This document shows, one piece after another, positions 38,531 to 49,887 of a stretch of 64,000 bases of DNA. Under the pieces are notes generated by a model, which saw only the letters and a list, made by a program, of their open reading frames with translations, was not told the origin of the DNA and made no database searches. Both the position numbers and the translations under genes were made by a program. Positions within the stretch are counted from its first letter, which is position 1; each line of letters opens with the position of its first letter. Origin of the DNA: Chlorokybus atmophyticus (lineage: Eukaryota; Streptophyta; Chlorokybophyceae; Chlorokybales; Chlorokybaceae); assembly GCA_009103225.1 (NCBI GenBank), contig RHPI01000017.1, forward strand, positions 1 to 64,000. The letters run 5' to 3'.

Positions 38531-39073
38531 NNNNNNNNNNNNNNNNNNNNNNNNNNNNNNNNNNNNNNNNNNNNNNNNNNNNNNNNNNNNNNNNNNNNNN
38601 NNNNNNNNNNNNNNNNNNNNNNNNNNNNNNNNNNNNNNNNNNNNNNNNNNNNNNNNNNNNNNNNNNNNNNNNNNNNNNNNNNNNNNNNNNNNNNNNNNNN
38701 NNNNNNNNNNNNNNNNNNNNNNNNNNNNNNNNNNNNNNNNNNNNNNNNNNNNNNNNNNNNNNNNNNNNNNNNNNNNNNNNNNNNNNNNNNNNNNNNNNNN
38801 NNNNNNNNNNNNNNNNNNNNNNNNNNNNNNNNNNNNNNNNNNNNNNNNNNNNNNNNNNNNNNNNNNNNNNNNNNNNNNNNNNNNNNNNNNNNNNNNNNNN
38901 NNNNNNNNNNNNNNNNNNNNNNNNNNNNNNNNNNNNNNNNNNNNNNNNNNNNNNNNNNNNNNNNNNNNNNNNNNNNNNNNNNNNNNNNNNNNNNNNNNNN
39001 NNNNNNNNNNNNNNNNNNNNNNNNNNNNNNNNNNNNNNNNNNNNNNNNNNNNNNNNNNNNNNNNNNNNNNNNN
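38531..39073. other. Assembly gap (543 N)
   Basis: A run of N. Frames crossing it are meaningless. Confidence 1.
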
Positions 39074-39190
39074 GGGTACTTCTCGCGCAAGGTGTGGAAA
39101 TGGAGGTGCTTACCTGGTGATGATTGCTGTGCGTAGAAAGCGGTTGCTGCGTTGCTTTCAACCACTTTGCCCGCGACAACACCGAAGACA

Positions 39191-39701
39191 TTAAAGTTGC
39201 CCGCTGTATTGCCAAAACCTGGGGTAGTACATCATAATTGTGTTAATCGTCAGCGCAAGGAGCAATAATAGGCACGTGCGCACCCTTATTAAAAATGCTT
39301 TAAACTTTTTGTTCTGCTCGTCAATGATCTTCAGCATGCCCATCTGTTGACACACATGGCACAACACAGCTGAAGTCATTTGTCGTACAGTCAATACACG
39401 CAACGCCAGTAGCGCTTGTTGCCCTTACTTTAGCATCGATTGGCGAGGCCGCCACTGTCTTTTCGCTGCTAGGCGTGTCGGTAGCGCCTACGACACTTGC
39501 GGCCTGGCTGCCTCCACTGGCAACGCCAGTAGCGCTTGTTGCCATTACTTCAGAATCCATCGGCGAGGCCACCACTGCCTTTTCGCTGCTAGGCGTGTCG
39601 GTAGCACCCACGACGCTTGCGGCCTGGCTGCCTCCACTGGACAGGCTTGCGATAGGGGTGTCGTAACCTGCGACGCTTGGGTTGCCGCTGCTGTGCTCCA
39701 T
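39191..39701 (-). CDS. Repeat protein with a C-terminal membrane-segment-like exon
   Basis: From ATG 39701 the frame contains two 40-residue repeats that begin SGGSQAASVVGATDTPSSEK, encoded by a 120-bp tandem duplication (39401-39640). Near 39350 an acceptor (TGTCAACAG) may join to a second frame reading MGMLKIIDEQNKKFKAFLIR, then a hydrophobic stretch (CLLLLLALTINTIMMYY), and stopping at 39191. The Ser/Ala/Thr-rich repeats and a possible membrane anchor would fit a surface or membrane protein. The splice is a guess and the gene may start further upstream. Confidence 0.35.
39401..39640. repeat. 120-bp tandem duplication, two copies
   Basis: CAACGCCAGTAGCGCTTGTT begins both copies, which end in GCCTGGCTGCCTCCACTGG. 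Being a multiple of three, it keeps the minus-strand frame open and gives a 40-residue protein repeat. Confidence 0.9.
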
Positions 39702-39739
39702 CGATACTTGTGTGCACTGTGTTGTTCTAGTTTCAAGCA

Positions 39740-40785
39740 ATCCACACAAGCCAGAACAGTTCAAGCACAGGGCCCCATTGTCACCTGCGATGTGCCGACC
39801 TGACTCTCTGCACCGTCCAGGTGTTGCCCTTGGTTACCGTGGCTTCGCTTGCTGGTACACATAGCAGGTGAGACGAGTCAATTAACAATTCTTGCTGTGC
39901 AACTTGTAGCTAGAAAAGCATACAGCAAAGTGCTGCATGCCAATTAGCATTGTCTGCTGCCTACTGATGCAAAGCAAGGCGTCTATTAGCGACCAAACTA
40001 GTTCTGCGCGCGCATAGCCATTCCAGACAAGCACACCATGGTTTTGCTGATGAAAGCAAGCGCAATGCAAGCATTGATAGTAGTATTATTAGGATACTAT
40101 TATTAGGGTTCAATGCAACAGCGGCATTTTCACGATTAGCAAGCAACAATTGGTAGCACAATGACACACACCCTCCAGACTTTGTGGAGGCCCTCCAGAG
40201 CCGTGTAAGTGTAGCAGGCCTCCTGCTTGCAATTGACAAAAAAACCTACTTGTTTACCACGCAAACGCACCGGTATTCACAAGCGCAGCTGATGATGGCG
40301 CACCAGGTGCCAGCCACACATGCGATCTGACGGAAACACCCAACATGCTGACCAGCAAGCTCACAGCAGCAACGAGTTTGCTGTCAACTGCGCCTTTGCC
40401 CATCCGAACACAAACTTCCACATAGCAAGCAGGGATGCTTGCATTGCTAGCAATAAAAAAAGGATGCGCTCACCCGTTGCGAGGTTTGTGCAGGGGACAG
40501 CTGCGCAATCCAACTCAACATCATGCGGCATTGACGGGTGGCTCTCTCCGCCGTCCGGGTTTCGCCCTTGCTTGCGGTGGCTGCGCCTGCTGGTACACGC
40601 ATGATAGGTGAGACGAGCCAACCGACAATATTTACTGTAGCTGAAAGAGCCCATAGCAAAGCAGCAGCTAAGTTGTCCGCTGATCCCACTGGCAAGCGCA
40701 ATTGTCTTCACAACCATGGTTCACACATTGCTGCGGTGACATACATTTGAACACTGGGACAAGGGATGTAACATACTATGTCATG
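39740..40785. repeat. Diverged tandem segmental duplication, left part
   Basis: The block GGTGTTGCCCTTG...GCTGGTACAC...AGGTGAGACGAG (near 39822-39880) recurs at 40557-40615. Text from 39930-40180 (CTGCTGCCTACTGATGCAAA, GCAAGCGCAATGCAAGCATTG, CAATGACACAC) recurs in order at 45110-45310. So a unit of about 0.74 kb is repeated, and the gag-only LTR element is inserted inside its second copy. Confidence 0.65.
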
Positions 40786-41472
40786 CCAGCGGTCCACGAG
40801 GGGCCAACTTCTTCGTTCATGCCTACAGCCAGACATCAACCCGGCTGTCATGCTATTCGTCAACGTCCGCGAAATCTCCTCGACCATGCCTATAGCGAGG
40901 CATCTGCGCCTGCCATTAGCATGAGGACCGCGCGCCACGAGTCGTACGACTGCCACGGCGGTCGTGAGTCGTGGGTACCATCGTAGGTACCGTCGTAAGT
41001 ACCATCATAGCTGTTCCGTTCTGGCTCAGCTCGAACTGCATCGAGTTTCAACGGCTCTATCGCTTGAACTCACAACTAGCCGCTGCTCTAGGACTGCACA
41101 GTTGTAAGTAGATGCGGCTGTGCTATAAGGAGCAGACTTAGCCCCATTGCTACCTAGCAAGACTGTGAATACGAAGCAAGGACAGAGCAACGCCCCAACC
41201 TCTGCAATACAAGGACTACACGTGAGCTTGGTGTGTTTGTGATTGTTGTGTGTTATGTATGGATGCAGAGCACACACATACACATTGCATTTGCCTCACA
41301 CACTAGCTACGCGTGCTTGCATTGTTGAGCATACACACGCATCAGTCAGGGTCTGCTATCACACCTGGTAGTAGCACCCATAGCTCTTACTTCACAGGGA
41401 ACATATATATACATACATACACGTGCATCTTGCTATCGTGGGAAGGCCCTGTGAGCACAGCACCTTAGTAGG
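40786..41472 (+). repeat. Left LTR piece (lacks its first ~167 bp)
   Basis: It aligns with 44204-44904 at roughly 93-95 % identity by eye. It contains a TATATATA stretch at 41404-41411 and ends ...CACCTTAGTAGG just before TGGCTTGTTGACTCAC, a possible primer-binding site since it begins with TGG. Confidence 0.8.
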
Positions 41473-41830
41473 TGGCTTGTTGACTCACAGTCTTGCTCCC
41501 TTTTACATTGATAGTAGATCATTCTTGCACGCACAGTGCACCTCACATCTCACCGCACTTGCACGAGTGCATACGAGTAGGGTTGGCATCATCATCTTGG
41601 AGAGAGCAGCAGCAGCAACAAGCTGGGAGGACGACGAGTACTTTTGCACTATACCTGCAGCTCCAGCCAAGGACGGTCGCAGCAGCTTCTATAGCTGGGA
41701 GGACAACCAGCGCCTCCGTACTACACCTGCACCCCCTGCCCAAGAGACGGTTGTCGCCTTCCCCAGCTCGTCGTCAACACTGTGCAACACATCCACATCA
41801 CACCTCCACTTGTCTCGCGTCTCCCTCGAC

Positions 41831-43261
41831 ATGACTACTGCCCTTACTGCGCCACCACCTCTTTCCTTCTCTGGTCGCCCCAACACGCTGCCTCTGGACG
41901 AGTTTGTCAATAAGTTGGACTCCGTGCTGCTCCTACACGAAGCAGGCAGCCGTTGGTGGTCGGAGGAGTTGTCCTTCCAGATGGCAGCCATGTATCTCGA
42001 TGAGGAAGCACACCATGTGTGGCGCTCAGTCGCGGCTCGCTACGGCATTGGCGGATACGGCACCCTACACTCCGAGGCAGCCTCCACGACACCGCCATTG
42101 TCCACGCTCAGCCCGGCAACTCCTACACCAGCCTCTCGGCGCACCAACACCGCCGCTGGCTCACTTGTGGGCGCACCAATTATCAACATTTTGGTGCAAC
42201 ACACTGGGTTTCCCATGAGAGACCTCTACACGGCCTTGCGTCGCACCTTTCCTCCATCCACTCGAAAGAAGGTAGCTGACCTTTGCCGCTTTCGACGTCG
42301 AGACGATGAAGACCCGTTGCGGATGTGTCATCGGCTGATGTCTCTCCTCAAGGACACGGACTACCGCATCCTAAGCGACAAAGCCGCGGCCGTCATCTAC
42401 GTGTCTCAACTTGAGCCCGAGCTGTCCAACATGGTGGACACCGCTCGCAGCAACACCCGACCACAAGGCTTCTCCTTACGCCAAGCCTTCGAAGTGACCT
42501 TGCACCTGCATCAGCGCCACGTGTGGAGAAGCGCCGTGCTTGAGATGCATCAGAGCCCTGGCCGAGCTGATCTCAACACAATCTCCTTCCCTGACGAGGA
42601 CACCGACGCAGCACCTGCATCGTCACCGAGTTCTTCCCCACGGGCTGCTCACGCAGCATGCGACATGCTCCGCATGTGTCTTCGGTGTGGCCTTGAAGAC
42701 CACACAGCCAGGGAGTGCACCGAGAGGTGGGCTGCTCTATGCTGCGCCTACTGCGGCAAGAACGGCCATCTCGAGTCGGTGTGCTTCTCTCAGCATCCTC
42801 ATCTCCGCCAGCGACAACATGGTGGTGGTCTTGTGCGCGCCTGCGCGGACGAGGATGACCGCTACAGCGACGCTGATGACCATGAAGAGGACAACCCCTA
42901 CAGCGACGCTGATGACCGTGACGAGGATGGCCCCTACGACAACGATGTCGTCAACGATGATGACGAAGAGTTGTCACCCGCGCCCGTATCCGCTGGCACC
43001 CCACGCGCAGCAACTGAAGCGTTCCGACGTGCTCGCGTGCCAGCCTCACATGTTGATGATGACGTCCCCAACGCCATCTCCGTGCTCACCGCCAAGGTAG
43101 CACAGCTGGAAGCACTTGTGGATGCACGTCGCAACTTGTATCGTGCATGCTACACCGCCACACGCCGGTGCAGCTATGGGACCACGATTGCACGCACTTT
43201 CGAGGACGATGGTCGAGACGCCACGCGTACCATCACTCTTGCGTCATCACCGTCTTCGTGA
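41831..43261 (+). CDS. gag: Gag-like protein with two zinc knuckles
   Basis: The frame is open from 41423, but the first good start is ATG 41831 (MTTALTAPPPLSFSGRPNTL), giving 476 residues. The first part looks like a retroelement capsid region (residues of the LDEFVNKLDSVLLLHEAGSR and MAAMYLDEEAHHVW type, then LCRFRRRDDEDPLRMCHRLM). Two CX2CX4HX4C knuckles follow (CLRCGLEDHTAREC and CAYCGKNGHLESVC). An acidic Asp/Tyr/Ser repeat region and a short heptad-like C-terminus come last. No protease, RT or integrase motif is present. The capsid has to be served by another element's Pol. Confidence 0.75.
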   Translation: MTTALTAPPPLSFSGRPNTLPLDEFVNKLDSVLLLHEAGSRWWSEELSFQMAAMYLDEEAHHVWRSVAARYGIGGYGTLHSEAASTTPPLSTLSPATPTPASRRTNTAAGSLVGAPIINILVQHTGFPMRDLYTALRRTFPPSTRKKVADLCRFRRRDDEDPLRMCHRLMSLLKDTDYRILSDKAAAVIYVSQLEPELSNMVDTARSNTRPQGFSLRQAFEVTLHLHQRHVWRSAVLEMHQSPGRADLNTISFPDEDTDAAPASSPSSSPRAAHAACDMLRMCLRCGLEDHTARECTERWAALCCAYCGKNGHLESVCFSQHPHLRQRQHGGGLVRACADEDDRYSDADDHEEDNPYSDADDRDEDGPYDNDVVNDDDEELSPAPVSAGTPRAATEAFRRARVPASHVDDDVPNAISVLTAKVAQLEALVDARRNLYRACYTATRRCSYGTTIARTFEDDGRDATRTITLASSPSS

Positions 43262-43559
43262 AGCGGACAGTTGCAGCAACAGCTGCAGGGCTGCATCACA
43301 CGCCAGCCTCGGCGACACTGTCACCACGCACTGCCAAAGCACCAGCACCGTCACCAACTTTATCCTTGCAGTCCGTCAACTCTGTCGGCACTGTCCGCCC
43401 TTGCAGCCAGCCACTTGCTGCACGCATCCACCACATCGGCGCCGTCTACGGCCGCGCCAAGCACGACGACGCAGCTACAGCTGCATCGTCATGACGACAA
43501 GGCCGACACGCGCGTTGTTTCATCCTCCACAACGCTGCCAGCTCCAGCTCCGCCCTCCT

Positions 43560-43830
43560 CGCTGACGTGCGCATCCACGCGCACCAGCCCTTCAAGCCAT
43601 CACAGGCACACACACCTGTACCGGCTTGCTGACGTGCGCAACCACGCGCACCAGCACTTCATCGCCGCAGGCACACACACCTGCCCCGGCCTCCTCGCTG
43701 CCGCATCCACGCGCGCCAGCTCTGCCCTTGCTGCAGGCACACACACCTGCAATCCTTAATCCCGCGCGCATCAGCTTCTTCGGCGCTGCAGGTACACACC
43801 CCTGCACCGACCTCGTCGCGGCGCATCCAC
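43560..43830. repeat. Tandem GCAGGCACACACACCTGC-type repeats
   Basis: The phrase CAGGCACACACACCTG and its relatives recur near 43605, 43670, 43735 and 43788, mixed with CGCATCCACGCGCRCCAGC. They lie between gag and the right LTR. Frames across them (Ala/Ser/His-rich) are probably not coding. Confidence 0.65.
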
Positions 43831-44035
43831 GCCCACCAGCTTCTTTGGCGCGGCAGGCTCAACATCTGCATTGCCCTCTCCGTCTTCTGCGTCGCCGCGG
43901 TGGAAGCCATCACACCAACAACATCTGTCTGGGGGGTGACGTCCTCACCTACGCTGCTCCGCGCATTCTCTTCGCTCCCGTGCATACACATATGTTGAGC
44001 ATGTGCCAGGGGACCTACCTACGGCTCAAGGGGGG

Positions 44036-44904
44036 TGGCTTGCTGCCTACATAGCTTCCTCTACACTTAGTTATGCTGGGTGGGAGCTCTTCTCAGCTGC
44101 ACACGGATGTCTACAACAGCCCACGAGGCTGGCCTCATTCCCCATTATGGCAATACGGTTGGAAGCGACCTGGAGGGGCACACGACCCTGCCAGGCCCGA
44201 CAGCTGTCGTGCCAGCGGGCCACGAGGGGCCAACTTCCTCGTTCATGCCTACAGCCAGACATCGACCCCGCTGTCATGCTGTTCGTCAACATCCGCAAAG
44301 TCTCCTCGACCATGCCTATAGCGAGGCATCCGCGCCTGCCATTAGCATGAGGACCGCGCGCCGTACGGCGTACGACTGCTACGGCGGTCGTGAGTCGTGG
44401 GTACCATTGTAGGTACCGTCATAGGTGGGTACCATCATAGCTGTTCCGTTCTGGCTCAGCTCGAACTGCATCGAGTTCCAACGGCTCTATCGCTTGAACT
44501 CACAACTAGCCGCTGCTCTAGGACTGCACAGTTGTAAGTAGATGCGGCTGTTCTATAAGTAGCAGACTTAGCCCCATTGTTACCTAGCAAGACTCTGAGT
44601 ATGAAGCAAGGACAGAGCAACGCCCCAACCTCTGCCATACAAGGACTACACGTGAGCTTGGTGTGTTTGTGATTGTTGTGTGTTGTGTATGGATGCGGAG
44701 CACATACATACACATTGCATTTGCCTCACACACTAGCTGCGCGTGCTTGCATTGTTGAGCATACACATGCATCAGTCAGGGTCTGCTATCACACCTGTTA
44801 GTAGCACCCATAGCTTTTACTCAACAGGGAACATACATTTATACATACATACACGTGCATCTTGCTATCGTGGGAAGGCCCTGTGAGCACAGCACCTTAG
44901 TAGG
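44036..44904 (+). repeat. Full LTR of the gag-only element (869 bp)
   Basis: It is preceded by a polypurine tract (CTCAAGGGGGG, 44025-44035) and begins TGGCTTGCTGCCTACATAG; it ends ...CACCTTAGTAGG. It lacks the usual TG...CA ends, and because TGGCTTG also follows the left LTR, the boundary is uncertain by up to ten bases. Confidence 0.75.
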
Positions 44905-45071
44905 TGGCTTGTTGCCTACATAGCTTCCTCTACACTTAGTTATGCTGGGTGGGAGCTCTTCTCAGCTGCACACGGATGTCTACAACAGCCCACGAGGCTG
45001 GTCTCATTCCCCATCATGGCAATACGGTTGGGAGCGACCAAAAGGGGCACACGACCCTGCCAGGCCCGACA
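44905..45071 (+). repeat. Right LTR piece (first ~167 bp only)
   Basis: It repeats 44036-44203 (TGGCTTGYTGCCTACATAG... to CCAGGCCCGAC) with about six differences, then stops abruptly and passes into flanking DNA (AACCATAGCATATTACATG). Confidence 0.85.
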
Positions 45072-45640
45072 ACCATAGCATATTACATGTAGTACAATAA
45101 TGCATCTGAGTCGTCGGCTGCCTACCAACGCAAAGCACGGCGTTCATTATCGACCAAGTTTTGCAGCCATTCTAGCCAAGCAAACTATGGTCGTGCTGTA
45201 AGAAGCAAGCGCCAACGCAAGCAAGCATTGGCGACATTAGCGATTGGCGCAATCAATAGCAGTATATGCATAATCAGCAAGCAGACAACTGCAGCTCAAT
45301 GACACATAACTCCATGTTTGTTTAACCAGAAACAGCTTTGAAATGACAGCAAGTCGCATGCTTGCGAGTGATAGAAACCCTGTTTTCATTTCCACGCACA
45401 TGCAGTTTAACTAACAGATGCCGCATTGACCACCCAACATGCATGCCGGCCAGCAACATGCAACATGCTCGCAGCAGCCGAACTCAACTCAACTCCACAA
45501 CCCATACAGCAATCAGCAGGATAGCAAGCATTGCAGCAGGCCGTTGCTCACCCCTGCCCCGAGGCCTGTGCAGGCGGTGAAAGCTGCGCAACCCTACCCA
45601 CGTGGATTGCGCAGCTGATCAGAGTCGTGCGGCGTTGGAA
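45072..45640. repeat. Diverged tandem segmental duplication, right part
   Basis: Continuation of the duplicated unit that the gag-only element interrupts. It matches 39940-40530 in order but with many small differences, including the final GCTCACCCSTKSC...GTGCAGG...AGCTGCGCAA segment. Confidence 0.6.
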
Positions 45641-46496
45641 GGTGTGTGTCCTTGCCCAGGCCGTTCACTCCACTCGACCGTACCACCACCACCACCACTA
45701 CTACCACTACCACCACCACCACCACTACCGCCACCACCACAACGACAACCCCGCCCGCCGCCGCTCGGGGATGTCATTTGCAAATTAACATTGCACGGAA
45801 TTTGACTTTTACATTACTGACTTTTACATTAACACGGATGCAGCCAACAAAGGCTTTGTTAAACAATAGTGTGGCACACAACAGTGACAGTAGCGTCGGA
45901 ATTAATCGTTTATCAGAGCCAATGAGATTCTGACTTGACATTTCTGTAGTTTGTTGCAGGCATACATTGGATTGGCGGCTGTTGTTGAGTTTCTCACCTA
46001 TTAGAACCTGTAGCAAGATATTTAAGAGGCCCTTAACGAGCTGTGCTCGGCAGTTGCCGTCAATCTATCGTTAATAACAATGTGATCAAACCCTAGTAGG
46101 TGGTGTGTGGGTGCGCGTCGGCGAGTGTAGCCTCCCGCAGGCCAATACCAAGTACAGTCTACCCCTTTGTAGAGCATACCGTTTATCCTCCGCTATTTTA
46201 TGCTCTTGGCGGGGTAATTCTCTTTACGTCCAAGCACATACTACGCTTTTGGGTGTCAAGAGCACAAATATGCTTTAAGCGCGCTTTCATCACGCCCATC
46301 ATGCCCATTGCGTCATGCGTATCACGCTACGCCCGTCGCGCCATCACGTTCGTCACGCTAACTGTGCCTCACATCTCAACCATCACGCCCTATTCATCAC
46401 GCGTGTTACGCGTTATGCCACACCCGTTACGCACTACTCCCCCGACTTTGTGATATCGCTCACTAAAACTTGCGAGAATTACTTGAAATAGAAATA
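45641..46496. other. Spacer with (CCA)n and ATCACGCC-type simple sequence
   Basis: A (CCA/CTA)n run occupies 45683-45742. From 46280 to 46440, short words such as CATCACGCC and GTTACGC repeat irregularly. No gene is supported. Confidence 0.55.
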
Positions 46497-48810
46497 TGCC
46501 CATCAATGGCTGCTTGTACCCGCGGAGCAGACCGCAGCTCATCATGCCATACGGCTTCAGCTTGACAACACATCATGGCGGTAGCAAGCTTGAGCCTGAT
46601 GGCTATGCTAGAGCAGAGAAATATGTGTGCCATGTAGTTGATTGTCCAGTGACTTTTCTGGTTCGGTAAACTGGTGATGGGTCAGCATCGGTAGAGTAAT
46701 TCTCACAACATAATCACAGCAGTCAGCAGCACAAGCTGCGTTTGCACCCATTGACAGTTGCTATGATCAGCAAGTGGGCTCGGGAAGGCAAAAGCGTGTG
46801 GCAATCGTACAAGGCATGCATGGGCATATGCGCAAAGTCTAGGGCACACTGATCGCAGCAACGCGCGGTGGTTCTGCAGCGAGTATCAGGTATGTGCGTA
46901 AGTCGCAATTGAGATGTGTGCTTGCGTGACTGCTGATTGACTCTTGCTGGTGCTGGTGCTCGTTGTGAAGGTGCAATGGATATATCAGACTTTGAACAAG
47001 TGTAAGCGACTGCACGCGGACGATGCTCGGTCTGTTTTTGAGTGGGTGCAGCTGCATCGCGATGTTGCGAAGTTGAATCAGCCACAAACAACCACAAGTA
47101 AAAGCGTTGTCCTCGTTTGTCAATCACCGGAGCAGCAACGCATGACGGCTGCATTTGGCAACCATGTGCTGAGCATTGATGCAACTTTTGGCACCAGCCA
47201 ATACGGGTTTGCATTGTACGCTATCATAGCAATTCAGGTAAGCAACCAACCAGCCAAAGTTGATGCTGAATGCTGACACCAATCAACTGATGCACTTCCA
47301 TATTAGGAAGACGAGGCTGGTTATCCCATTGCGCACGTGTTCACATCTGATCGGAGCGCTACATTGCTACACCAAGGGCTACTAGCCTTCAAGAAAGCAT
47401 CCGGTGCTGCAACCGAAGGGGTGGATGATGGATAAGGTAATGGTTGTTGCCATCAAGCTGATTACCAATCATGCTAAGCCGCTTGGCTTCTCATGCGTGC
47501 TATCCGCATCACTTCTCATGCATTGCTAGGATGCGGCCACGATCAAAGCCTTACGTGATCTATACGAGCAAGGGGTGTTGCTGGGCCAGATGTGCTGCGG
47601 CTTGTTGGTGGCATCAGAAAGAGCCATTAATGAATGGCTCATCGCTCATTGCGTGTCGGATGCTCTTACCCGAGAAGGTGTATAGCACAGCTTGCATGCA
47701 CACCAGCATACGTATGCATTGGTCACCCTCATGATGGTCATGCAGTGTGTGCAAGCCTTGCTGATGTGGTTGTGTGTGTACATAACAGGCTTTACAACAT
47801 CACACGCGTCCACAAGGCAGGCAAAACGCAGCTATCAAGAAGACCAGGATCTCTTACGTAGCAATGTGCGCGCTTGGATTAATAGAATGCGCTTCTGCTG
47901 AACCATTGAGGCGTATGATGTCAAGGACGCGTTCTTGAATGCATATGCTGCACTAGCCTTCACAGAGCTACGCAGCTATTTTTTGGGCTGCTGGTCTGCA
48001 TGCAAGGAGATGTGGGTAAATGGCTTCGTGCCGGACTCCCACCGTCAAGTTTGCAGTGTGCGATGTGATAACTACAGCAAAAGTCACTTTCGGCAACTCA
48101 AGCACTCCGGCATCTTCTTCATTGGGCGCTTGCCAAAGCGCCTTTATGTTGCCGTTGAAACCTTGATGGACGGGAACGGGATTCTTGCTGAACGGCGTCG
48201 AGACCGCGAGGCAAGACGTAATGGCTACAAGGGGCGGATTGTCGCAGCAGCTCGGCGCACTCATGAAGAAGCTCTGATGCTAGTCCACAAGCTTGGTGAA
48301 GGACAAGGGCGCCTTCAAGTCATTGACCTTGATGCTGGATTTTTTCTTCTTCACCTCTACAAAGAAGACATGCTACTATGAATCAGCATGCATTCATGCA
48401 CATGTGCTGCGTTTGAAATGGAGAACGTGGGTCGGGAAGGACCGTTGCTGCTGTGCAAGCATGTGAGAGCTGCGGCCATGATAACCTTTGACTATGCTGA
48501 TTGGGGCATTAAGTCTTTCACGGACATCAGCTACTTTGCTGTTCTGACAGCTACTCTACCTTCAATGGCTACGGAGAGCGTGCAGTATGAGCAAGTTGAC
48601 CCAGCTACAGTGACTTTCCAACCCAACTTACATCCGGAAGACACAAGCAACTTTCGGCACGTGTGCGGCGCCATCAACAATATGGGGGTGTATCTGAATG
48701 GGTGCATTGCGAAAGCCACCTTGGGCAGCTCCACGCCAGCAAAGTTGCAGCTAGCGCATCAGATCCTACATCACTACGCTTTGCAAAGCGTAGTGATGCG
48801 CAGGTAATTC
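46497..48810 (+). pseudogene. MULE (Mutator-like) transposase with SWIM finger, decayed
   Basis: Blocks fit the order of a MULE transposase. From ATG 46497: a short N-terminal part with CHVVDCPVTFLVR (FAR1/MuDR-like zinc ribbon) ending at TAA; about 46735-46840; 46960-47236 with the first catalytic Asp in NHVLSIDATFGTSQYGFALY; about 47308-47430 (YPIAHVFTSDRSATLLHQG); a broken middle; 47935-48381 with DNYSKSHFRQLKHSGIFF; then the SWIM motif C-x-C...C-x-H at 48391-48470 (CTCAAFE...LLLCKHV). Several in-frame stops (TAA after 46660, TGA near 46848) and frame changes show it is dead. Terminal inverted repeats were not found. Confidence 0.7.
48769..48798. repeat. Perfect 30-bp palindrome without a loop
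   Basis: CATCACTACGCTTTG is followed directly by its exact reverse complement. It lies at the end of the MULE remnant. A loop-free perfect palindrome of this size is unusual in assembled eukaryotic DNA and could also be an assembly fold-back. Confidence 0.85.
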
Positions 48811-48995
48811 CAGGCTTCCAATGGCAGGCCATAATGGCACATGCCGGGCAACGCGTGTACAAGCAAAATGCGTTTGCGCATCGCGACAGGCGCAAGGGAA
48901 AGAGACGGAGAGGCCAGTCACCTGAAGTAGATGTTGTATTGGGGAAGGGCAGCAAAAGAAGTAACAAAAATGTGCGAACCATGCCTGCATACTGA

Positions 48996-49835
48996 ACATG
49001 CTATGACAACACGCAGCTGGTTGCCTATGTAAACTGCCACATGTCACAGACCATAGCAAGTCAGTACTTCATGTCAACCATGGCACAGCACTTTGTGCAT
49101 GTGCATGTGCACATTGTGCACGTCAATGCAGCAGCATATGTGCACACCTGCAACCCCACGCGCATGCGCACACGCGATTTGGACGCATTGTTTAAACAAG
49201 AGGAAAAGGTTGTTCACCAGCACGCACTGTTCACTACTGATTGCTTAGCACCAAGGTCTGGTTGCAGCAATCACTCGCTGCATGTGTACAGCATCACTAA
49301 CACTATGTCACCGTTACGCGACAACGGCTGCTACAACAAGCTTGACAAAGCGCTTCAGCTAGAACCTCTTGCGCCACCGCCATTGTTGCTGTCTTTGAGG
49401 CTGAGGGCGTGCCCTTGAGGATGACCACAGTTCCTGCTGCGGTCCACAAACCACAAATCACTACATTGACACAACAAGACCCTGCCCACAGCTTGGGTGC
49501 AAGTCCCTGAAACTGACAGGCCTGGGGACAACACAATACAGCACAACACACACACATGCATGCCCAGCCTCAGCAATTGTCTCACCAACAGCATCGTCGG
49601 CGTGGAAGTGGAAAAGAAGATGATGCACCACATGCCGGCAGGAGGAGCAGCAAGCACACAGTCATGGTCTTGGCGCAGGGCGAGCGGCCATGGCGGCAAC
49701 AGCTGCTGCGTGGCCAAAGAAACCTGAACAAGGCTGCAAATGTGTCGGTTGCACCGTCATGTTGAGTTTTGTGTCTTATAGCACAAGGTTGCAAGTGACA
49801 AACATGCAACAAGGAAAGGATACAGCACGCGCACG
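48996..49835. other. Spacer, nothing recognised
   Basis: No supported gene; CATGTGCA-type simple sequence near 49095-49130. Confidence 0.5.
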
Positions 49836-49841
49836 AGAGAG

Positions 49842-49887
<46 letters not shown>
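49836..49887. repeat. (GA)n microsatellite at gap edge
   Basis: About 25 GA units run directly into the N gap at 49888. The repeat is the likely cause of the gap. Confidence 0.95.

Larger units (their letters stand above)
40786..45071 (+). mobile_element. Gag-only LTR retrotransposon (TR-GAG-like) with permuted LTRs
   Basis: A gag gene is flanked by near-identical direct repeats, with no pol anywhere between them. The LTR is present as three pieces: positions 168-869 of the LTR at the left end (40786-41472), a full 869-bp copy (44036-44904), and only its first about 167 bp at the right end (44905-45071). The left and right pieces add up to one LTR. Left and right flanks form an imperfect 15-bp inverted repeat (ATGTAACATACTATG, and the complement of CATAGCATATTACAT), and no target duplication was seen. 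Gag-only elements of this kind depend on enzymes from full-length relatives. Confidence 0.8.

Noticed and set aside
38332-39215. Long open frames crossing the N gap (also 49690-50985)
   Set aside because: Most of their length is unknown bases; openness is an artefact of N.
43271-43759. His/Ser/Ala-rich frame after gag in the gag-only element
   Set aside because: It lies over the tandem CACACACCTGC repeats, and several frames are equally open.
46100-46453. 117-codon frame before the MULE remnant
   Set aside because: It follows irregular ATCACGCC-type simple sequence and shows no motif.
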